Shown piece by piece: positions 10,873 to 22,466 of a stretch of DNA of 64,000 bases. The number at the start of each line of letters is the position of its first letter. Positions within the stretch are counted from its first letter, which is position 1. Below the pieces are notes generated by a model. It saw only the letters and a list, made by a program, of their open reading frames with translations, ran no database searches and was not told the DNA's origin. A program made the translations under genes and the position numbers. This DNA comes from Symsagittifera roscoffensis. Lineage: Eukaryota; Xenacoelomorpha; Acoela; Convolutidae. The stretch spans positions 26,169,547 through 26,233,546 of the forward strand of contig NC_087067.1 of assembly GCF_963678635.1 (NCBI RefSeq), read 5' to 3'.

Positions 10873-13084
10873 GTAATTTTTTTTAGCCCAAATAAAAGCA
10901 AATTAAATGTTGATTTTTAGTCTTGTAACGTTTTTGGGAACTTTAATGGAAATTATTTTATTGTTTTTAGCCGTATTCTAGATTTTTCTTCTATTTTTAT
11001 ATTAATCTTAGTTCTCGCTCGCACTACATTAACTATATATCATGTTGCAGTTAAGAAAACCAAAGCTGAGAGGACTCTTGTTTGCTTACTACGGCTATCC
11101 AAAATCTATTTTGGACAGACATGAACTCCAACAATCGGTTTTTAGACTCAAAGCTTTTCGATAATTCAGGAAAATAAGGGTTAAAATTCGTTTTTTTGGC
11201 GTTTTGGGTCCAAAAAAAACGTTTTTGTAAGCCTTCGGTATCTTTTTTCTCTTCTTTCAAAAACTTTGTTTGTTCGCAAATTAGGTTTAATCTAGAATCA
11301 GTGAAAACTTTCTCATACAAGTAGAATAAGTGGAGATTGAACCTCAAAAATGTAAAAGCGAATCAGAAAACAAAATCAACACTGCAAAGATGGTAGAAAC
11401 CAAAATTTTAAATTGATTTTAGTTTTTTCATTATTAGAAAAACCTCAAAATTTGTCGGCGAGGAAGTTTTTGATATGCTTTAGGATATTATTTAAGATAT
11501 GGTGACCTTACCAAACCCATATATGCTTATCGTTGAACGTTATCTAACTAAAAATACAATGGTTCTTGAGTCTTATTCTTTCATCGAAGCGTAGATTCTT
11601 AACCGTAGTCTAGACTGCCCCTCTTAATTCTTTCTTGTTCTAGCTTATCTTTTTTTTCAGTGAAAATTGTTCGCTTTCCATTTTTCCATTTTACTAGTTT
11701 TTTCATTTTTTAGGTTGAGAGACTAGGAGATTCGATCACCTGTGGGTACTTCTCAGCAAAGGTCTACGGCTTTCACAACATCTGTTCAATGGACGAAGAC
11801 AGTGAGGATGAGATTGCAAAGACATGCATCCAAAACAACTTCTACGGAGACCAGTTGAAGGAGTTCAAATACGCCTCAACCGATTATGGAAACTACCAGG
11901 CATTTTTTTTCTCTTTCATTCTCTATGTTCTCTCAAAGCATATGTAACCTCGATCCCAGGAAAAATGAATTTATTGAAAGAGACATAATGGGCTTTAAAA
12001 TCTTCTAAAACAGCATAAAACTATGTTTTTTTTTCGTCGTTGGTTTTTTCGCTATTTTTTGTGTGGTATTACATGCTTAAGACATCGTTTTGCATTTTAA
12101 ATAGCGTATGAATGGGGGAAGATTAACAAATTGAACAAAAAAATCAAAATGTTTTCGTTTTTTCTTACAACACAATCGATTTTTGAAATCGATTATTTCA
12201 TAAACATTAAAAAGCAGTCGGAACAATCAGAGCTTCACCTTGATACGAGCAGTGTTGTTTTATTTCAAGTGCATGAATAGCAAGATCTATGATAAATCAG
12301 GTGTTGATCTAGTTTTTGTTAGTTGTTGATGGTAATAGGAAGGCAAAGGTTGATTTCTAAGAGGTTAAAATAGAATTGCCTTTTTTTTCTGTTAAATACA
12401 GCTGGTTAAATAAAGTGCAGAACATATCTGTTTTTCCAGGCAAGCCGATTTGAGTACGCCGAGTGTGGAGGTGTGTCTAGGACCAATACATTCAGGTTGT
12501 ACCAAATGATGATCTCCATCAACACCAAATTGGGATGTGCAATTCACAAATGCAAAAATGGCAGCTCTACTTTTCTATGTTTGTACGCAAACGCAGATGG
12601 AAACCAGCTCCAAAGGTTCACATCATCAATTAGTTCTTTTCCAAAACCCCAAATATTTAAACCCCTCTCCTCCTCCCATAAGCAATAAATTTATGATATG
12701 ACAAATGTTTTTTTAATGTACAGTATGATAATTCACATGCCATTTTTACGATGAAAAATATGAACAAAATTTAAACAGTAAAAGTTCGCAGGGTGACAGG
12801 AATAGGATATTGTATTTTTTTCAAGCACTGGGGGATATACTCAAAGCAACTTGGACAGAAATTTCAATATTTTCCCGCCTGAAAACTTCCGACGGATTTG
12901 CGGAGCGGAACCAGGAAGATGGCAAACGTGTGACGAAAAGTTGAACAAAACTGGATGCGTGACACCTTTGCTAGGTGCTTTCAGAGAAGACGGATCTCTG
13001 GACAAACCAAGTTTCAGTGAGCGTTTTTCGGTGTCTGCAGTCTTCATGATTCCGACGGCTGCGCTGAGTTGTGTATTTGCTTGA
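10723..13084 (+). CDS. CAP/SCP-domain protein gene A (four exons: 10723-10872, 11714-11899, 12440-12615, 12859-13084)
   Basis: A member of the CAP superfamily (CRISP / antigen 5 / PR-1), normally secreted cysteine-rich proteins. Joining the exons gives about 245 residues. PPWRHGELSKESLE matches the CAP helix with the W-x-x-x-L-A motif. RLYQMMISINTKLGCAIHKC matches the H-Y-T-Q-x-x-W-x-x-T-x-x-x-G-C signature, but the His and Trp are replaced. STFLCLYANADGN matches the C-N-Y-x-P-x-G-N strand. A family-specific C-terminal module (NFRRICGAEPGRW, then TC) is shared with gene B at 22182-22400. Intron phases are 0, 0, 2 and all joins are in frame. The second intron seems to be GC-AG. The protein ends in a hydrophobic segment (SVSAVFMIPTAALSCVFA). 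The true 5' end is uncertain: a splice acceptor at 10731-10736 with an upstream signal-peptide exon is an alternative to the ATG at 10723. Confidence 0.75.
11714..11899 (+). CDS. CAP gene A, exon 2
   Basis: Acceptor ttttttag at 11713, 62 codons in phase 0, from VERLGDSITCGYF to TDYGNYQ. No GT donor is usable at the 3' end. The frame and homology end at TACCAG followed by gc at 11900-11901. Confidence 0.7.
12440..12615 (+). CDS. CAP gene A, exon 3
   Basis: Acceptor tttttccag at 12439 and donor caaag|gttcac. Encodes the CAP signature region through CLYANADGNQL and ends with two bases of a split codon. Confidence 0.75.
12859..13084 (+). CDS. CAP gene A, terminal exon
   Basis: Acceptor ttggacag at 12858 (an in-frame alternative is aaag at 12846). 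Encodes the NFRRICGAEPGRW module also present in gene B, then a tail of about 50 residues ending in a hydrophobic segment and TGA at 13082-13084. A candidate AATAAA lies at 13508-13513. Confidence 0.7.
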
Positions 13085-13089
13085 CTACT

Positions 13090-15175
13090 CAGATGATCAC
13101 ATGCAACCAATGGTAACCATAGTTAACCAATTAGCGTCGTAAACTATGAGAACTGAAGATGAGTTTTCCATCTGGTTTTCTAAAAACTTCTACTTCTATG
13201 AGTGTTTGAATTAGGTTGGAAAAAAGCTGAGCAAAGTGCAATTGGTTGCAAGGTTTAAATTCTGGCGACTGCATCACAGGATCTAGAATAATTAGCCCTG
13301 GAGATAATGATATATAGTAATTATTGCCGGGGTTACTATAGTTATTACCCTTATACCTTACTAGTTAATAGCCTCATGCCTTAAACGGTTGGGAGGAAGG
13401 TGAAAGAGGAAGGGTTAAATGGAAAGGTTGGAAAAGTTAAATTAAATTGGAAAGGTTTTATTTCTTGTAGAAAACAGGTAAAACTCCTTATTTTCTGGCA
13501 TTAGATGAATAAAGATTTTCTCGAAAAAAAAACATAGTTACAGATACAAATTTCTAAATGTTATCTTGATGAAAGATCTTTTTGTTATCTTGATCCGTTT
13601 TGTTATCTTGATGAAAGATCCTTTTTTGTTATCTTGATGAAATTTTAGACGGGTTAAAAAATAAACAAAAGCAAAGGTGGATTATTGACAGAGCAGAAGA
13701 AAATGAAGAATCACTTCTCTGAAGCAGTCACAAAATGCTGCCATCTCGTTAACCTGTCAGGATTACTTAGTCATATTGAGCTGGCTTGCAACTTTTTCAA
13801 ATAAGACCAGATGAGAAAAATTAATTATTAAGAACAATTAAAAATGAAAGCAGCAGCACAACTTGATAAAGTATTTTTCACGCCAAAATTATTTGAGCGC
13901 TAAGTCTCCTTAAAAAGTTATTGAATTTTTAAGGATTGTTTTTCAGCAAGAAAAGATCGTTGGCGAAAATTGGTCAAAATTGTAGTTAACAAATTTTTGT
14001 CCCCACCTCTCTGTTGCTCTCAGAATTCTTTGTTCAAATGGTACTTAATAAGGATCTAAGGGTTTTTCAAGATCTCACATTAATCACACAATAAATAAGG
14101 GCATTGAAAATGATTTTTCAATGAGATTTAACGAAAAATCAAGGTCAACTAAAATTCAAGTTTTCTCGCAGAAATATCAGCATTCTGAATTTGACTAGAA
14201 AAAGGTAATGTACAGAAACCCTTCAAAAAATTAGAATTACAACGGGTTGGAGCTGATTAGTTGCTTCTGATTGGATGTACACGTTTTAAGTGCATCAATT
14301 TTCATCGACCAAAGCTCGCGCTGCACTTAATGAATTGGTATGTTCCTTGATTTTCAATGAATTTTAATTAATGGTTTAGCCTTAGTAATCAACAAAAATT
14401 CGCTCCACATTTCTGGAGCCAGCAGAAGTTTGGGCATAGTTTCGTTTTTTGTTAAAGTTTTAACCTATTTCTATTGGGTTGCACCAATAGCGCCAGAAAA
14501 ATTGGGTGCACTAAATTGCGCTAAAACTTCATGGTTGACTCTTCTACTTTTTAAGAAGAATTGTTGACTCTTCTCAATAAGTAGAAAAAAGTGGAAAGCT
14601 CAGGAATCCCATCACTATTACTAAGCGCTGCCCGGATTTTTTTTGAAACTTATTTATAGCGAAATTTTTTTTGCACAAAAAAGAGAAAAAAACTCCTGGG
14701 TTGCGCTAAGTGGCGTTGATTACTCTTTAGCCGCAAAATAGCACATCTCTATCGTTTTAATTTAAAACAACAATGTAATTTTTGGCTGAGTAAAAATGCA
14801 AAAAAAATTTTTGAAAAGGGCATTGTTACAACTTCTGAAAAAATACTTCATGCGGTTTCACTAAAATTTTTTCAGTCCCGCAAAAACGCAATGAAAACTC
14901 TGAGGAGAGAAATGTCTGTTTTGAGTTGTTTCAAACAAAATTTTAGTCTAGAAATTTACAAATCAAGTTGTTCAACTCGTCCTCGGTTTTTTCTGGAAGT
15001 CAAATTTTGCAGAATAAGGAACAGAAACGAAACAAGAAGAGGACGAAGAACAATTGTTACTTATTTCTAAGCGAAAACATGAGGTAAAATATCAGTAATA
15101 CAAAGTGGTCAGCAAAATCAGGGATGTAAATTTTTGCCTTGATTATTCTTGCAACATTTAGCTTTGAATTTGTTT
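13090..15175. other. intergenic region between the CAP genes, left of the gap
   Basis: AT-rich with no recognised exon. A small tandem cluster at about 13558-13650 repeats ttgttatcttgatgaaagatc three to four times. Confidence 0.4.
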
Positions 15176-15375
15176 NNNNNNNNNNNNNNNNNNNNNNNNN
15201 NNNNNNNNNNNNNNNNNNNNNNNNNNNNNNNNNNNNNNNNNNNNNNNNNNNNNNNNNNNNNNNNNNNNNNNNNNNNNNNNNNNNNNNNNNNNNNNNNNNN
15301 NNNNNNNNNNNNNNNNNNNNNNNNNNNNNNNNNNNNNNNNNNNNNNNNNNNNNNNNNNNNNNNNNNNNNNNNNNN
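15176..15375. other. assembly gap, 200 N
   Basis: Exactly 200 N, most likely a fixed-size placeholder, so the real distance is unknown. Confidence 0.95.
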
Positions 15376-16173
15376 TCGAGCTTAGCATCATTGTTCCGAC
15401 CACTGAAAATGGTGAGGAAATTTGTATTCGGGTGTGTTTTAGTTTTTTTATCAACTCAAAATGAGGTACCAAAAATAGTCATCGTACTTGATGAAGTGAT
15501 CTATCATTTTAAAGCTCTTTCAGTCGTGATTTGCAAGACTTCAAAGATTTTCCCATTTTTTTCCAGCGATAAAAAAAAACTTTTTGAAATTTCGTTCAAC
15601 CGGATTTTTTTTGAGCAAGTTACGCAATCGAATAACGTTCGCTATAGGAATGTTTAGTTGATTTAAATCTTTTAGGATCAAAAAACTTAATTTTACTATG
15701 AAAAAACTAATATTTTGGATATTTCATTCAGCGGTTGTTTGGCAATAAAAGTTTGCGTAAAAAAAAATTTATGTTTTTCCATTTTTCTGTTTGACACTGA
15801 AAACGACACTAATTTGAAGAAAACAAAAGGACATTTTTTTTCTGACTTTTCTTATGGATATGGTCGGAATATTGTGTGCTACTTGCACAGCAACCGGCTA
15901 TCTTTGTTGCGTTTTGAGTTTTTTAGAAACTTAAGTCATAGCTGAAACAAGGCAAGATTATAAAATTGTGATTATCAGAAAGTTTGACTTGACTTCTTTT
16001 TGAAAGAAACCAGGAATGTTCACAAATGAAAATCACTTGGAAGCGGGAATCACATTCAAAAGTAAGCTGAAAGTCAAACAATTAGAAAAAAAACTTTGCG
16101 AGTTGAAAATAAAACAGCGAAGCGAAAGCTAGAAGCGTCATCAGTAGAAGAAATAAAAAGAGAATCGAAGAAG
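15376..16173. other. 5' flank of CAP gene B
   Basis: Contains a short block at 15856-15920 (ggtcggaatattgtgtgct, then acttgcacagcaac) that recurs in diverged form at 24224-24290, and gttccgaccactgaaaatgg near 15394, which recurs at 22517. No exon was recognised. Confidence 0.4.
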
Positions 16174-16306
16174 ATGGAATATTCAGCAGCGACTGTTGTG
16201 ACCTTTGCATTGTCAATTATTCTCCCGTTTGGACAGTGTGGTTTCAAGGAAGTGATGCTGTCCCAGCAGAACATCCACAGAGTCAACGGCGCCCTCATGA
16301 TTCTAG
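16174..16306 (+). CDS. CAP gene B, exon 1 (signal peptide)
   Basis: ATG at 16174, donor ctag|gtaatc. Encodes the signal peptide and SQQNIHRVNGALMIL and leaves one base (G) of a split Asp codon. Confidence 0.85.
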
Positions 16307-19300
16307 GTAATCGGCCGCATCTTTTGCTGCAGATATCACTTTTATTTTGTCTTAATTTTTATTTCCTTAAAACTTATTACAAAGAATGAGTCTATTTAAA
16401 ACTGCAAAAATTTGTCAGCGTGAACACATTAACAGATTTTTTCAATAGTTCTTTAAAGATAGTTCAGCTATCACCAGGTATGTTTTCCGGCGTCATCAGG
16501 TAAAATTTTCTACATTGGATGATAATGTGCTTTGCTTGGGAACCAAAATATTGCTCTGAATAGCGGAAAAAAGATTTTTACTACCAACGTCTTTCAGGTC
16601 GTTCAGAGCACTTTTTGGATACCCACGAGAATATTGAGTTTATTTGATTATTCAATTTCTATGTCGCGCCAAATATGGTTCTTTGTTAATCATACGTACC
16701 GCCATATATGTTTCCATGGTATGCATACGGCGCGCCATGCATGATACCATAGTAACCATACGTTGCGCCATGCATGATACCATAGTAACCATACATTGCA
16801 AGCATCCATGGTGACATATAAATTATCAACAGCCCTGGTAAAAGTATCAATATTGTCTAATTGGAAGTCCCCCGTTTGGAATCGAATAACGTCTTTAGGA
16901 ATCGCTATAGGAAAATGTGCAACTAAAAATGTGCAGCATGCGTCGCGTCATGCATGGAAAATGTGTTATTTTAACATAAAAATACGTCGTCAATTTTTCA
17001 TGGCTTCCATTGAACCATGCATGGTGCGACGTATGGTTGCACATTTTGGTCAACCCGGGTTTATTCAAATAGACGCATGATAAACTTTTAAACCACATTA
17101 TGTTTTAAATTAAACATGATTTGGTAACAGTTAGCACTTGGTTGAAAGTTGCCCGAGGGAAAAAGAACCCGGCCTGAGGGCACGAAGTGCCTGAGTGTGG
17201 CTTTTTTACCCGATGTCATCTTCAACTATGTTCTAACTGTTGAAGAGCATGTTTTTGCTCTTTCTGAGTGAAAGATGCCAGAAAATTGTGAAAGAGCCCG
17301 GAAAAGTGCGCGAAATTGCAAATGATTCTTTTTTTCATTCATGCGTTCTAATATTTCAATTTTCATTCATATGCTTTGTCGTGAAAGAACATGTGTGAAA
17401 GAGCAAAAACATACTTTTCTAACTAATCTGTGAGAAAATTGAAAATTTTCAATTTGTATTATGTTTCAATTGTAAACAGTTTTTTTGGCTAACACAGCAG
17501 GTTTTACAGCTGAAAAAAAATGCCGTTTTAGTTGCGGCGGCTTGAAGGGTATGACAAATTTTCTTCTGTGTGGAGGGGGGACAATACCCACAATCCCCAA
17601 TCCTCTAGAATTGTGTCCTGCAGATTATTCAAACTCTGTTACTTATTGATGACATCCATGTTTGGTCGACCAGCCACAAAGCCTTCTGGTCGACCAACCA
17701 CAAAGTCTTCTGGTTGACCAACCTCCATGTTTGGTCGACCAACCACAAAGCCTTTGGCTCTAAAAACACAAAGTTCGCCAAAAAATGTCACTTGAGACAA
17801 AAGCTCAAAAACTGGCTCAAAACGTCCGTTGGTCGTTTTGCCGTTTCCTCCCATCTGCAAACTTTCAGACAGAAGAGCCTATAATTTCAAAATTGGGCCT
17901 ACTGCGCAGAAATTTTTGACGAAACAAGGTCTCTTCAGTCTTTTGAGAGAGCTCCGAAAGTTTTTGAGTGGCCTAAATAAGTTAACCAAAATTGCACATT
18001 TGCACCTGACAGACTGAAGACTTCCCTCTTCTTGCAAGGATAAAGCCGGCGTAAAAAGCACTTTCCAAAAATTTAAGATTGTTCCACCAAAAATATCATA
18101 AATATTGGACAAAAACGGCAGTCTATGAGACAAAGGTTTCAGAAATCTGAGAGGTTAAAAGTTTAAAGGTACGTCTAGAGGACTTCAAGCGTTAATTTTT
18201 ATTGTATAAGAAATGTAGAACAAAACAGAAGAAAAAGAGGTCTTTTCCTTGCTGTTTTCCTTGTCTGATTCCTTGTCTGAGAAAGCCTTTTCTGTTCTGC
18301 TTGTCAGATTTTTTTGAAAACTGACACGCGGACTAATTAGGCCATGGAAAACAGATTTAGTCGCGTATTAATCTTGGGAGAGCCCTCGTTACACCATAAC
18401 ACGGATACTTACCCGAGGTGGGAGAAAAAAATGAGCCGAATAGCTGTTATGATATTCATTTACCACTTAAATTTTTCAAGTCATGCATAAAATGGACAAA
18501 AACATTTTGGGATTGTGTGAACAGTTGTGTTATTAGACTGGAACGACAAATTAGCGTCTGAAGCCCTGGAAAACGCCACCAACATTGCATCCGAAACAAA
18601 ATGCAGAGGAGAAATAACAGACTATTCGAAGCGTGGCGCCAGCACTTGTCTGTATGACAGGGGGGAGTACGGAGAGGACGAGGAGAAGATAGCGCAAGTA
18701 TGTTCCGAGCAGCTGTACAGCCAGCTGCCCTTCTACAAGTTCCCAGGCGGCAAACAACCATTCAACCTCTGCAACGCTAATGAAGTTTTGAAAACAAGTC
18801 ACGTGGTACAAATGATGTGGGCCAAAACTACAGAGGTAAGCTTTAGAGGATCTTTTCTACTCACACCCCCCTGGTTTGAAAATTAATTTCGAAATTTTTT
18901 TCTAACGTTTTCATAAATGCAATGAAATTTGACATTTAGTTTTCATACTCTAGATCGTAACATCACGCTTTTAGCTGAAATAACCCGTGAAGAAACTTTG
19001 AAATAACACGTGAAGAAAACTTGAAATATGAGGGGTTGGGGGGGGGGAGTCGGGAACTGGGGTAGAGTAAAAGAACTGCTGTAAAACATCATTAGTTGTT
19101 TAATATTTTATTGCTAGATGCGATCATTTGACGCAAGGCATGAAGAATAATTGTGTTCAAGATATCTAATTTGTTCACCGGGAATATATAATTCTTCCAT
19201 TTTTACGACAATAAATTAGTTTCGTAAATTTCAAATTTGAATATAGGAGAAAGTCTACGAGCATTTTGCATTTTAGCTTTTCCCTCAAAGATAAACATTC

Positions 19301-22300
19301 GACTCCTTTACCCCCTTCTTCTTAGCATTTTTTCTTTTTCGTATCAGGTTTTTGGTATTATGGTTTAAGCATGATAGTTAACTCGCACTGAAGTTCCATA
19401 GATAGTAATAAATTAGTTTCAATCATCGTATTCAAAACTAATGCTAGTATGATTGATTAAAATGCCACTTTGGGACCACACAGTCAATTATAATCCATTT
19501 TATTCTATTTTTTTCCGAAAAATTTATAATGGATTACAATATGTTTATTTTTATTTGTTTTTGGCAAATTTTGCAGCACTTTCCGCATTACTCACGGCCT
19601 ACTACTTTTCTAAACCTCAGGTTTCTTTTTTTTTGGCAGAATGATATTCCGCATAAAATAAAAACCCCGTCTTTCAAAATTTGTCCCCGGAGTTTCAAAT
19701 AATATCACAAGTTTTGTTCCACATTAAAAGTTTTTTGAGCATTTTTTTCAATTTACTGATCGTTTTTTTTTCACGAACTTCCCTGCTGCCCAACCTCGCA
19801 CGCATCTTTAGTAAAGGGGCGCTGAGATGAACTGAGAAAAATTCAAAAATCATGTCCAGTTCAAGTCTAATTCGAAAGGGCTTCATGAGGGTGAGGGACG
19901 TAAGTTAGTGAAGGTAAATGAAGGGCAAGATAATCAAAGAAAAAATTATAAAGTAGAGAAAAATTCATGTCGAGAAAAAATAAATCACAGAAAAAAACTT
20001 TTTTTTTCAATCAAATTGTATTACACGATTTGTTCAACATCTGATTAACGAATTTACTGAAAAGAGTTTGCACACGACTAGTTTTTTTCTAAAGATTTTA
20101 ATGAATTATATTTAATTGACTTTGAGTTAAAAACTGTTTTTTTTTCGCTTCAATATGTAGTCGGACCATAATAGATTAGATAGAAACAGACTAGAAAACG
20201 CACTGCTCTCGATCATCATCCTTGGAATTTCAAGGCGGGTACCTACAGTATAACGAACACTCTTATAGCTTAGTTATCCTCAAATTATTATACCATTTTT
20301 GACTTTAAAAAAGCAAGCTGAAAACTTTTATTTGGCCGTGAAAATTACTCAGGATTAATTTCGACACTTGTTTACAAAAAAATTCGATTTTGCTGATTGA
20401 TTATTTAAGATTCAAATTGTTTTGATGGAAGGAAGGCGAACTCCGTTATGCAAAAATTAATGCAACAAAGTCGTGATTGGCTTCTAACTTTAACAATCAA
20501 CTTTAATTATCAATTTCAATTTTCCCAGCTGAATGAAATTATAACTCATTGAACCCGTTTTCTCAAATTGATTTACCTTATAGAAAAAAGTGTCAACCAT
20601 AAGTTATTCTTGAAAAAAGAATAAACCCATAAATATGTATGGCCAATTACCATGGTCAAAAATTATCAATGATCTTTATGGACATGTTTTTTTTGTATTG
20701 AGATTCGAAAATTGAAGTTTTTAAAAAAACAAACCTTTTCATTTATGTTTCCTTGCGTTCATTGAATTTTTCCGATTGTCTGTTGGCTATGTTTTTCTGA
20801 TGAAGCTTTTCAATTTGCCAAGTTGGTAGTTATTTGATACCTTATTTAAACAGTCTAGTTTTTTTCTTTCAGGAAAAGTCGTAATGCTCTATTAATAACA
20901 AAAAACTCATTCACACATAATAATTCATTTATGAATGCCCATAGGTAAATGTACACTGTTTGATTTAATCAAAGTTCATGCGCTAAAAAGTAGGCAAAAC
21001 TTGTAAATGTGCCTTGAAAATTTTAAGAGCTTCAAGGCCAAACTTGTTTTGATGAAATTCGAAAACTCATCATAGAATAAATCAGTTTTTTCTCTGATTT
21101 TATTGACTCTTTTCCAATTTTAGTTACTGGAGGGAAATTGAGAAAAGTTTCTTTTAGAATCAAGCTACATTGATACTACTGTTTCGGCCTGAGCAAAAAT
21201 AAAAACAATCAATTTGGTGTTTCCCGAAGATTTTTGATGCTTGAAATTTATTTAGAAAAACTCTAAAACCGCACTGAAGGTTCACGAATATTAAACGATT
21301 ATATTATATTTTTATTGTTAGTCTCCACAAAAAAATGATTTATTTCAATAAAATATTTAAATTTTTTTTTCAAAATTGGCAGTTGCTTTTGATTTGTTGC
21401 ATGTTATTTGTTTGAAAAGTGCCAAAAAGAGGCTTACTTTTGATTTAAAAAATGTTATCTTCTTTTCCTTCTTTTTTCTCTCGACAATTTTTTTCTAGCA
21501 TCTATTGACTTTTTTTACCTCTTCCCAATTTACGTCCTTCTTTCCTTCTTTCTTCATTGTCCCCTATTCTATGTTAAACCCCCTTTTAGGGCAACCACTC
21601 CCCTTTCCAGTGGGGTGTGAAATCTTGGATAGGTGATAAACTAGGGGAGGGGATAAACGTGAAATGTGAAGGGTGATGAGGAAGGAGTTGGAAGGGTGCT
21701 TGTGGGGAGGGCTCTGGATTGAAGTTTGGTGGTTGGGGGGATAGAGGGGGGTTAGGGTGTTCGTTCGTTCGGGTGTTGGTTTTGCAGAACGGTGCAAAAG
21801 AGTGTAAGCATTTCAGATATTCAAAAAATAGTAAATTTTTATGCATTTTGACCAAAAACAAAGATTCTATTGAAATAAAAAATGGATTAAAATCGGTTAT
21901 AATGGATTTTTGAATAATTAAAATTATTGATTAAATTTCCCTAAAAATCCATTTTCATGGTTAAATGGTTCATCAAAATCGATTATATTGTTCAAGTTTT
22001 TTGTCGATTAATTTATTCGAATCAATTATTTCCCATGAGCGTCTAGTGGGGATAACTATTACTAACTCTAAAATTAGCATTGATTTTCAGCCATTCCAGC
22101 GTAACATTTTTATTTCTATTACATATCTTATCGATTTTTTTCCGGTAAATGTTGTTGCAAAAGCTAGTAAATGTCTTATAGGTAGGATGCGCGCCTTACA
22201 ATTGCCCTTATAACCAGAAAACAATCGTCTCTTGTTTCTACAGCCCGAGAGGGCTGAACGTGGCCGAACCAATGTTCTCGGACGACAACTTCCGACGAGT

Positions 22301-22400
22301 ATGTGGCGCTGAGCCCGACAAATGGACTACATGCGACCAAGCGTTAAAGGACCGTTTTCCAGTTTCCCCATACACTCTTTTCTCGAAGTTTCAGATATAA
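16174..22400 (+). CDS. CAP/SCP-domain secreted protein gene B (three exons: 16174-16306, 18537-18835, 22182-22400)
   Basis: A complete CAP superfamily gene encoding 216 residues when spliced. The start at 16174 gives a good signal peptide (MEYSAATVVTFALSIILPFG, then QCG); an in-frame ATG at 16096 would bury it behind 26 charged residues. The mature protein has LDWNDKLASEALENAT (CAP helix), SHVVQMMWAKTTEVGC (CAP signature with Q, W and T-x-x-x-G-C intact) and VSCFYSPRGLN (C-N-Y-x-P-x-G-N strand). These are followed by the NFRRVCGAEPDKW module shared with gene A and the terminus SKFQI. Cysteine number suggests several disulfides. Phases (1, then 0) join cleanly and all splice sites are GT-AG. 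The usual first CAP-site His is replaced (QQNIHR). The function cannot be inferred beyond a secreted CAP protein. Confidence 0.88.
16697..17050. repeat. palindromic / tandem repeat cluster in CAP gene B intron 1
   Basis: Two tandem units of about 33 bp (gcgccatgcatgataccata, then gtaaccatacrtt) lie near 16733-16798. A long imperfect inverted repeat follows with arms 16925-16957 and 17015-17047 (aaaatgtgcagcatgcgtcg against the complement of cgacgtatggttgcacattt). Related sequence (catgcgttgcgcctcatatgataccatag) appears at about 63707-63735. Confidence 0.65.
17125..18165 (+). repeat. foldback repeat family B, copy 2
   Basis: Diverged copy of 8545-9490 within intron 1 of CAP gene B. Inverted arms are kept: 17126-17146 with 17221-17241, and 17242-17264 with 17397-17419 (gaagagcatgtttttgctc against its near complement). 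It also has a local expansion at about 17655-17760 in which a unit of about 25 bp containing ggtcgaccaaccacaaag is repeated four times. Confidence 0.75.
18537..18835 (+). CDS. CAP gene B, exon 2
   Basis: Acceptor gttattag at 18536 and donor acagag|gtaagc. The two leading bases complete the Asp of LDWNDKL. Encodes most of the CAP fold up to WAKTTE. Confidence 0.88.
18840..22180. other. CAP gene B intron 2, nothing firmly recognised
   Basis: AT-rich intron with a G-run near 19033-19048 and G-rich sequence at 21630-21780. A block at 20699-20795 resembles 24119-24215 (gattcgaaaattgaag, then tgtctgttggct). No additional CAP exon is needed, because the flanking exons join in frame. Confidence 0.4.
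22182..22400 (+). CDS. CAP gene B, terminal exon
   Basis: Acceptor gtcttatag at 22181, phase 0, starts VGCAPYNCPYNQKT, stop TAA at 22398-22400. Completes the CAP domain and carries the C-terminal module. Confidence 0.85.
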   Translation, partial: VGCAPYNCPYNQKTIVSCFYSPRGLNVAEPMFSDDNFRRVCGAEPDKWTTCDQALKDRFPVSPYTLFSKFQI

Positions 22401-22466
22401 AAAATTCCAAACATCGTTTATGCGGAAACTTGCTTGTTAGAAAGACGTTCAAATCTTCAAATCTGT

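Noticed and set aside
15139-15657. Open frames running through the N tract
   Set aside because: They are produced by translating N as X; flanking codons show no domain.
20160-20245. Possible extra CAP gene B exon (open between a tag and a gcgggt)
   Set aside because: The exons at 18537-18835 and 22182-22400 already join in frame through the CAP signature, leaving no missing segment.
21586-21861. Pro/Ser-rich minus-strand frames
   Set aside because: They come from a G-rich low-complexity tract with no splice or start support.
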